Source: Bacteroidales bacterium (GTDB lineage: Bacteria > Bacteroidota > Bacteroidia > Bacteroidales > WCHB1-69). Taken from it: a stretch of 21,351 nucleotides of DNA. The notes under the pieces were generated by a model. That model had not been told where the DNA came from. It did no database searches and worked only from the letters and a program-made list of their open reading frames with translations. The stretch spans positions 1 to 21,351 of the forward strand of contig JAEERB010000027.1 in NCBI GenBank assembly GCA_016285615.1. The letters run 5' to 3'. A program made the position numbers and the translations under genes. Below, in pieces: positions 16,535 through 21,351 of the stretch (positions are counted from its first letter, which is position 1; every line of letters starts with the position of its first letter).

Positions 16535-18045
16535 TATAGTATTTCTGTTTTAGTTTCTTGTAAAAAATTGATTACTTGTGCAATATCCTGATATTTCGGG
16601 GTGTCTTCAATGAAGACGGGCACAATCTTGCGAATGCTCTGGTATATAGCTTTGGTTTTGGGCGCCAGTTTGTCGCTGATTTTCAGACAATCTACAGCCT
16701 GTGCCAAGCCAATCAAGTGAATGGCCATGACCTGGTAGGCATTGTTAATGACGCGGCTAGCCAGAATGGCTGCATTGGTGCCCATGCTTACAACATCCTG
16801 ATTGTCATTGTTGTTGGGGATGCTGTGCACGTACATCGAGTTGGCTAATGTTTGAGATTCAGCCGTGGTGGAGGTGGCGGTGAACTGCAGCGCCTGCATT
16901 CCGTAGTTGAAGCCCAGTTGTCCCAAGTTGCAGAATGGCGGCAGGATGCCGTTGATGCGATCATGGCAGAGGTAGTTCAACTGGCGTTCCATCAGCACGG
17001 TCAACTTGGCGATGGCTATTTTCAGCTTGTCCATTTCAAAGGAGATATAGTCGCCATGGAAATTGCCGCCATGATATACATTTTGCGTATCGATGTCCAC
17101 GATGGGATTGTCATCCACAGAGTTGAATTCGTCCACCAGCGTCTTTTCGGTGTATTGGAGCGTGTCGTAGATGGGACCCAGGATTTGGGGCACGCAGCGC
17201 AGCGAATAATAGGGTTGTACCTTGTGGTCGAATATTTTCTCCTTGTGTTTGTGGTACATCTCGGTCTCGCGCTTAAGCATGCAGGTGCCGCCGAAGGCGA
17301 TTTCGCGCATCATTTGGGCGATGTATTTCTGTCCCGTATGATTCTTCAGCATGTTCAGTTCGGGAGCCATGAAGTCGTCGTAGGAGGCGGCCACTTCGTT
17401 GATGAGTACCGAAGCGAGCGTGGCGAAGCTGAGCAGTCGCTTGGCGTGATGCAGGTTGACGATGCCTACGCCCGTCATCATGGCGGTGCCGTTTACCAAA
17501 GCCAAGCCGTCGCGCAAATGCAGTTTCAAGGGCTTGATGTTCAGTAAGGTAAGGACTTCAGAGGTGGCTCTGCGGCGACCTTCGTAGAAGACTTCCCCTT
17601 CGCCGATGAGTGCTAAGGCCATGTGGGCCATCTGTACCAAATCGCCACTGGCGCCCACGCTGCCATGTTGCGGGATGACAGGGTAGATGCCTTTGTTGAT
17701 GAAAGTCTGCAACTGCTGCATCACATCCGGGTGGATACCCGACTTGCCATTGAGGAACGTGGCAAAACGCGCCAGCAGGGCGGCACGCACATAAAGGGGC
17801 TCGAAAGGCTCGCCCGCACCGGTGGAATGACTACGTATGATGTTGTATTGCAGCGCGTTCAATTCCTCGTCGCTGATACGGTACTGTGCCATCGGACCGA
17901 ATCCGGTATTGATACCGTAGATGATTTTATCTTTTGAAAAGTCTTTTAGAAAGTTATAACTCTCTAAAATGGTATTCTGTTCTTGTGATGAAACGCTGAG
18001 GGGCTTGTTGGCGAATACTATCTGTTCAATTTCTGCTAGGTTCAT
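16534..18045 (-). CDS. Aromatic amino acid ammonia-lyase (HAL/PAL/TAL family)
   Basis: 503 residues, the usual length. The MIO prosthetic group forms from Ala132-Ser133-Gly134 in GSVGASGDLV. Tyr43 in YGINTGFG is the catalytic tyrosine. Other family signatures are VNGTAMMTG, and QDVVSMGTNAA near the C-terminus. Residues at the substrate-selectivity site are Ser72-His73 (IRSHSTGAG), the pair usual for histidine ammonia-lyase, while classical tyrosine lyases have His-Leu. The enzyme from Flavobacterium flexirubin clusters is nonetheless a tyrosine ammonia-lyase, so production of 4-coumarate (or cinnamate) as aryl starter is the best reading. It is the first gene of the operon, with no urocanase or other histidine-degradation gene nearby. 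The ATG at 18045 follows the divergent intergenic region. Confidence 0.9.
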   Translation of the reverse strand: MNLAEIEQIVFANKPLSVSSQEQNTILESYNFLKDFSKDKIIYGINTGFGPMAQYRISDEELNALQYNIIRSHSTGAGEPFEPLYVRAALLARFATFLNGKSGIHPDVMQQLQTFINKGIYPVIPQHGSVGASGDLVQMAHMALALIGEGEVFYEGRRRATSEVLTLLNIKPLKLHLRDGLALVNGTAMMTGVGIVNLHHAKRLLSFATLASVLINEVAASYDDFMAPELNMLKNHTGQKYIAQMMREIAFGGTCMLKRETEMYHKHKEKIFDHKVQPYYSLRCVPQILGPIYDTLQYTEKTLVDEFNSVDDNPIVDIDTQNVYHGGNFHGDYISFEMDKLKIAIAKLTVLMERQLNYLCHDRINGILPPFCNLGQLGFNYGMQALQFTATSTTAESQTLANSMYVHSIPNNNDNQDVVSMGTNAAILASRVINNAYQVMAIHLIGLAQAVDCLKISDKLAPKTKAIYQSIRKIVPVFIEDTPKYQDIAQVINFLQETKTEIL

Positions 18046-18132
18046 AGTTTCAACTGCAAATATTTCTTTTTCAATAGGTTTCCTAAGAAACAGGTCTCTC
18101 TAATTTTTTGAGTGTATGTTAATACAAAAGTG

Positions 18133-18140
18133 CAAAAATA
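18133..18140 (-). promoter_or_regulatory. Possible -7 box for the pigment operon
   Basis: TATTTTTG on the minus strand, matching TANNTTTG, about 90 bp upstream of the lyase start. No good -33 element is seen at the expected spacing, and the region is AT-rich, so this is a tentative call. It should drive the first gene of the pigment operon. Confidence 0.35.
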
Positions 18141-18234
18141 AGGATTTTATGCATTAATTTTTCATTTTGGGCGATTTTTCTTTTCCCTGAAAAACTAATC
18201 TCTACTTGATAGTGAGTGATTAATTGATTTTTTT

Positions 18235-18242
18235 TATTTTTG
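18235..18242 (+). promoter_or_regulatory. Possible -7 box for the outer-membrane protein gene
   Basis: TATTTTTG on the plus strand, matching TANNTTTG, giving a leader of roughly 95 nt before the ATG at 18343. A TTGA at 18206-18209 lies near the -33 position but is not a good match. The divergent lyase promoter would be about 100 bp away. The rest of 18046-18342 is AT-rich with no other structure I recognise. Confidence 0.35.
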
Positions 18243-18342
18243 TCTTTTAATTTATCGAATTGGAATTCACTTTATTATCATATTTCTATAAAACTTTAAT
18301 CTATTGAAAATCAAATTATTAACCAATTTAATATTCTAGAAA

Positions 18343-19035
18343 ATGAAAAAAGTATTATTGATTGTTTTCGCTTTGATGTTGGGTGCATCGGTGACCGTTT
18401 CCGCCCAATATACCAAGACGGGTATGTCATTCCAACTTGGTGGTGTTCTTCCTTCTCTTGAATTTAACGATGATCCTGCGGCTCCCGTTATTGTTCCCGG
18501 AACCAACAGTTTCAACGGCGGTGGTGGTGCCATGTTTGGTGCTTCTTTTGGCGTCAAATACACTTATATGATTAAGAATAAGGAACATCAGGATATTGGT
18601 CTTGGTGTGTTCTTGTCGGCTGATGCTATGTGGAACGCCATGAATAAAAAATTGAGAGAAACATACGATGATCAGGAATGCACACATCCGCAGTATGTCA
18701 ATGTTCCCATTATGGCTGGTGTAAGCTATACCACCCAGTTCAGTTCTGTATTTGGCATTTGGGTTGAGGGTGGCATTGGTGCCGACCTGTTCTTAAAGAC
18801 ACCCGAAGGCTGGAAAAACAGCACAACGGAATATAAATTGAATGCTGAATTTGCTGTTGAAGGCGGCGTTGGCTTCATCTTCGGTCGTACTGTCAGCATA
18901 GGTGCTCACTATTATTGGTTTGGCACTCATGATGTGAGAACTAAAGTTCAGAAGTACCACGAAGTTGAACTTCCCAATAATTCCTATTCCATGAAAATGG
19001 GTGTGTGGGCATTTAAATTGGGATTCCACTTCTAA
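18343..19035 (+). CDS. Outer-membrane beta-barrel protein
   Basis: 230 residues. Signal peptide MKKVLLIVFALMLGASVTVSA with likely cleavage before QYTKTG. The mature protein has alternating aromatic/glycine strands (MFGASFGVKYTYM, VEGGVGFIFGRTVSIGAHYYWFG) and ends in FKLGFHF, the C-terminal aromatic signature of barrel proteins inserted by BAM. The size fits an 8- to 10-strand barrel of the Bacteroidetes OMP_b-brl type. Function is unknown. It is transcribed away from the pigment operon and followed by a terminator, so it need not belong to the pathway. Confidence 0.8.
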   Translation: MKKVLLIVFALMLGASVTVSAQYTKTGMSFQLGGVLPSLEFNDDPAAPVIVPGTNSFNGGGGAMFGASFGVKYTYMIKNKEHQDIGLGVFLSADAMWNAMNKKLRETYDDQECTHPQYVNVPIMAGVSYTTQFSSVFGIWVEGGIGADLFLKTPEGWKNSTTEYKLNAEFAVEGGVGFIFGRTVSIGAHYYWFGTHDVRTKVQKYHEVELPNNSYSMKMGVWAFKLGFHF

Positions 19036-19055
19036 TAGATAATTGTTTGAGAATT

Positions 19056-19097
19056 ACGCCTGTGCGGATTGGACAACTGTCTGTGCAGGCGTTTTTT
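19056..19097 (+). terminator. Intrinsic terminator between the two outer-membrane protein genes
   Basis: ACGCCTG (19056-19062) pairs with CAGGCGT (19086-19092), followed by six T. The loop is 23 bases with possible extra pairing inside. The T run ends 11 bp before the ATG (or 2 bp before the TTG) of the next gene. Confidence 0.75.
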
Positions 19098-19108
19098 AAT
19101 TGAAAAAG

Positions 19109-19711
19109 ATGAGACGATTTGCGGTTGTGCTATTGCTGATTATAGCTTGTCTTTCAGCCGGTGCGCAGAAAGATTCCACCCGTCGTAAAGTGGTTCATGG
19201 GTTCGATGGGGGCATGATGTTGCACACGGGATACATGATGGGCAACATTGCGCCGATAGGCTATCATGCCAAAGGATTCACCTTCGGTATCGGCGGTGTG
19301 ATTCGTGTGCATCTGGGCGACCATTGGATGCTGGGCAGCGAAGGCTACATGTCGTCGATGGCGCAACTCAAGAATGGCAGCTATATCAAGTGGGGCTGGG
19401 GCGGCTTTTTGGGCGAGTTTTATTGGGCTTTCAAGAAAGTGATGCCGTATGTGGGGTGGACCGTCGGTGGCGGCTCCATGACCACCTTCATGATGTTTGA
19501 CGGTGATAGCGGCGATTGGCAACATGAGGCCAACGCTATCTTCAACAAGCAGACCTTTTTGGCTGTCACGCCCTTCATTGGCTGCGATTTCATTGTGGGC
19601 AAGGCGTTGCATCTAACCCTAAAGATGGATTGCTTGAACAGTATTGGCAAGAGCGGGCTGCTCAGGCCTTTAGGTCCCAGACTCTATTTCGGTGTTATCT
19701 TTTATCATTGA
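19109..19711 (+). CDS. Probable outer-membrane beta-barrel protein
   Basis: 200 residues from the ATG at 19109; an in-frame TTG at 19100 would add MKK. Signal peptide MRRFAVVLLLIIACLSAGA with likely cleavage before QKDST. The mature chain is rich in Gly, Met and aromatic residues with strand-like patterns (GFTFGIGGVIRVHLG, YIKWGWGGFLGEFYWAF), and ends in LYFGVIFYH. I do not recognise the family; size and composition suggest a small outer-membrane barrel. It lies just behind a terminator, so it may be expressed by read-through or from a promoter within the preceding gene. Function unknown. Confidence 0.75.
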   Translation: MRRFAVVLLLIIACLSAGAQKDSTRRKVVHGFDGGMMLHTGYMMGNIAPIGYHAKGFTFGIGGVIRVHLGDHWMLGSEGYMSSMAQLKNGSYIKWGWGGFLGEFYWAFKKVMPYVGWTVGGGSMTTFMMFDGDSGDWQHEANAIFNKQTFLAVTPFIGCDFIVGKALHLTLKMDCLNSIGKSGLLRPLGPRLYFGVIFYH

Positions 19712-19723
19712 TGAGGAAAGGAC

Positions 19724-19760
19724 AAAAAAAAGCCGCAACTTTACAGCTGCGGCTTTTTTT
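19724..19760. terminator. Bidirectional intrinsic terminator
   Basis: A run of A followed by GCCGCA (19732-19737), a loop, TGCGGC (19748-19753) and seven T. The symmetric A/T runs let it end transcription from the plus-strand outer-membrane gene and from the minus-strand Hsp20 gene, which converge here. Confidence 0.9.
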
Positions 19761-19775
19761 CTGTTTCCTATGGTA

Positions 19776-20201
19776 TTAGCAGATATTGATGTTTCGTGAG
19801 AGTTTGTGTTCTTCTTTTTGAACTCGAGGCAAGGTGATGGTCAGGATACCGTTTTCAACCTTGGCTTCAATATGCTCTTTGTCAACATCTTCGGGCAGTG
19901 AGTAGTTCTGCTCGTAATTGGTGTAAGAGAATTCCCTACGCAGGTAGTGGTGTTTCTTGTCGTTTTCTTTGTGTTCAGTCTTATTCTCAATAGCCAGGCA
20001 GAGGTTGCCTTCATCATTGATGCTTACACGGCAAAATTCTTTGCGGATACCGGGCGCAGCCACTTCCATAGTGTAGGCCTTCTCATCTTCTCTAACATTG
20101 ACTGCCGGTGCGGTGGTATTGGCACGAGGCATTATGTCGTTGTTAAGGAATTCTTCGAACATTGTAGGAAACCAACTGTTTTTAAACATTACTGGTAACA
20201 T
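19776..20201 (-). CDS. Hsp20/alpha-crystallin small heat-shock protein
   Basis: 141 residues. N-terminal arm (1-30) with FKNSWFPTMFEEF, then the alpha-crystallin domain from about residue 33 to 133: NVREDEKAYTMEVAAPG, NYSLPEDVDKEHIEAKVENG, and GILTITLPR near the end. ATP-independent holdase chaperone in the cytoplasm that binds unfolding proteins. The start at ATG 20201 is preceded by GGAGGTT (20207-20213 on the minus strand), an unusually strong Shine-Dalgarno for Bacteroidetes. It is a single-gene unit between terminators. No CIRCE element is seen upstream. Confidence 0.93.
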   Translation of the reverse strand: MLPVMFKNSWFPTMFEEFLNNDIMPRANTTAPAVNVREDEKAYTMEVAAPGIRKEFCRVSINDEGNLCLAIENKTEHKENDKKHHYLRREFSYTNYEQNYSLPEDVDKEHIEAKVENGILTITLPRVQKEEHKLSRNINIC

Positions 20202-20310
20202 AATAAACCTCCATTTTTTTAATTTGTTAGACTTTTCATTTTTACTGCCGCCTCCGCTTTCGCCTCAGCGACGCCTCCTATTATGCAACCAGCGTGCCAA
20301 TGCTAAAAAT

Positions 20311-20344
20311 GGACAAATTGTCACTGACATGCGACAATCTGTCC
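20311..20344. repeat. Inverted repeat upstream of hsp20
   Basis: GGACAAATTGTC (20311-20322) and GACAATCTGTCC (20333-20344) are reverse complements at 11 of 12 positions, with a 10-bp spacer. It lies about 110 bp upstream of the Hsp20 start, in the 228-bp gap between the Hsp20 and peptide-transporter genes. It may be a protein-binding site or an RNA hairpin; there is no T run, so a terminator is unlikely. Confidence 0.6.
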
Positions 20345-20369
20345 ATTAACCATATAAACCCGTAAGCCC

Positions 20370-20403
20370 AAAAAAAGAGACCCGTCTCCCGACAGGTCTC
20401 TTT
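20370..20403 (-). terminator. Intrinsic terminator of the peptide transporter gene
   Basis: AAAGAGACC (20374-20382) and GGTCTCTTT (20395-20403) form a 9-bp perfect stem with a 12-base loop. On the minus strand the stem runs into T-rich sequence (seven A on the plus strand, 20370-20376). It lies 27 bp after the transporter stop codon. Confidence 0.88.
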
Positions 20404-20429
20404 ATACTATAATATGGTAAGGGTTCCGA

Positions 20430-21351
20430 TTATTGTGTCACTCTTTCCAGCCACTTCACCATGCCGAGCATGATAGCCATGGAGACGAAGCAGACGACTG
20501 CGAAGACCGCCCAGCAGTATTTGATCGGCCAGGCGTTGTACATCACAGGACCGAGCCAGATCATCAGGTTGCCGATAGCGGTAGCGCCGAGCCACAAGCC
20601 CTGGCACAAGCCCACCATGTGGCGAGGAGCCACCTTGGAGACGAATGACAGACCCAGCGGGGAGATGAACAATTCTGCAACAGTCAGGAAGAAATAGGTG
20701 ACTAACAGTACCCAAGGAGCGGCTTTGGCATGACCGGCGGCAGCCATTTGGGCGAGATCCATGGCACGGAATTCAGTGCCGGAAGGATAGTTGTTCACGA
20801 TGGAGATAATCATCAGGAAGAGGTAAGCCATACCGGCGATTGCCATACCGATTGCAATCTTGCGAGGCGTGGAAATGGGTTTGCCTCTACGCGCCAAAGC
20901 GCCGAATATAACCATGATGATCGGGGTGAGCACAATCACGAAGAACGGGTTCAAAGCTTGCCAGATTTCAGGGGCAATCTTCTCCGTTTGGACAAAGTCG
21001 CGGGCAAACACAGACAGGGACTGGCCATTCTGGTGGAATGAGAACCAGAAGAACACAGCGATACCCAGCACAGCGAACAAAGCGTACAACCGTTGTTTGA
21101 TTTCCTTTGCCATGGCGAGTTTCTCCTCTTGGGTGTATTCCACCACTTGGGCCTGCTCTTTCTTGGCGGGTTGCGGCAGTTTGTACTTATTCATAATGAA
21201 AATCGTCAGAGAGATAAGCATGGCCACCACAGATGCGATGAAGGAGAAGTGCACACCTTGGTTGAACACGGTGATGTAGTCGGAGCAGAAAGCGGCGGTG
21301 TCCGTGAAATTGTAACCACTTTGGAGCACGGCCTGCATGGTCTCCGTGAAC
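20430..21351 (-). CDS. POT/PTR-family peptide transporter, C-terminal part (partial)
   Basis: The frame continues past the right edge (the four codons before Met21338 read FTET), so only about the last 306 residues are present and the N-terminal half with the proton-coupling motifs is missing. What is seen fits the Bacteroidetes peptide MFS transporter family: membrane helices near FSFIASVVAMLISLTIFIM, LYALFAVLGIAVFFWFSFHQNGQSL, PFFVIVLTPIIMVIFGAL, IAIGMAIAGMAYLFLMIIS, and a FLTVAELFISPLGLSFVSKVAP segment typical of POT proteins. It would import di- and tripeptides with protons across the inner membrane. It is separated from the Hsp20 gene by its own terminator and is unrelated to the pigment pathway. 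Confidence 0.9.
   Translation of the reverse strand, partial: FTETMQAVLQSGYNFTDTAAFCSDYITVFNQGVHFSFIASVVAMLISLTIFIMNKYKLPQPAKKEQAQVVEYTQEEKLAMAKEIKQRLYALFAVLGIAVFFWFSFHQNGQSLSVFARDFVQTEKIAPEIWQALNPFFVIVLTPIIMVIFGALARRGKPISTPRKIAIGMAIAGMAYLFLMIISIVNNYPSGTEFRAMDLAQMAAAGHAKAAPWVLLVTYFFLTVAELFISPLGLSFVSKVAPRHMVGLCQGLWLGATAIGNLMIWLGPVMYNAWPIKYCWAVFAVVCFVSMAIMLGMVKWLERVTQ

Noticed and set aside
16534..18045. Histidine degradation (hutH)
   Set aside because: There is no urocanase, imidazolonepropionase or formiminoglutamase gene nearby, and the gene is coupled to polyketide genes. The Ser-His pair is reported as a finding instead.
20311..20344. CIRCE heat-shock operator or terminator
   Set aside because: The sequence does not match TTAGCACTC-N9-GAGTGCTAA and no T run follows.

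Overview
The window looks like a chromosome segment of a member of the Bacteroidales, most likely Prevotella-like. The reasons are a TANNTTTG-type -7 promoter with a correctly spaced -33 element, mostly weak ribosome binding sites, short-tandem-repeat intergenic DNA, and gene families typical of that order (trifunctional MMPL transporter, flexirubin/aryl-polyene-type ketosynthases, POT peptide transporter). The genus is an inference; no rRNA or tRNA gene is present to test it.

Positions 27-18045 hold one long minus-strand gene cluster for an aryl polyene (APE) or flexirubin-type pigment lipid. In transcription order it reads: aromatic amino acid ammonia-lyase; ketoreductase; ketosynthase; ACP; LpxL-like acyltransferase; O-methyltransferase; then an internal promoter; hotdog dehydratase; second ketosynthase; chain-length-factor-like protein; second ACP; a fused ketosynthase plus degenerate ketosynthase; small EamA/ArnE-like membrane protein; LolA-like carrier; second hotdog dehydratase; family 2 glycosyltransferase; a trifunctional RND/MMPL exporter-acyltransferase-Rossmann protein; and a B12-type radical SAM enzyme. 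The lyase would make a cinnamate- or coumarate-like aryl starter. The ACP, ketosynthase, ketoreductase and dehydratase set would extend it into a conjugated polyene. The methyltransferase and radical SAM protein are candidate tailoring enzymes. The acyltransferases, glycosyltransferase, LolA-like protein and MMPL protein would attach the product to a lipid and move it to the outer membrane. No aryl-CoA/ACP ligase and no dialkylresorcinol genes are seen. The cluster may continue beyond the left edge.

Positions 18046-18342 are a divergent promoter region. On the plus strand follow two probable outer-membrane beta-barrel proteins (18343-19035 and 19109-19711) separated by a terminator. A bidirectional terminator (19724-19760) separates these from a minus-strand Hsp20 small heat-shock protein. 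After an intergenic region with an inverted repeat comes a minus-strand POT-family peptide transporter, cut by the right edge.

The most unusual structure is non-coding. Every longer gap inside the pigment operon except two (the internal-promoter gap and 1317-1412) is filled with 7-bp or 8-bp tandem repeats. In two cases these start exactly at the base after the upstream gene's stop codon, and in two others they overlap the stop. Protein-level oddities are two dehydratases with complementary defects in the catalytic His/Glu pair, a ketosynthase fusion whose second domain has lost all three catalytic residues, and an MMPL exporter with one of its two Asp-Tyr pairs changed to Asn-Tyr.
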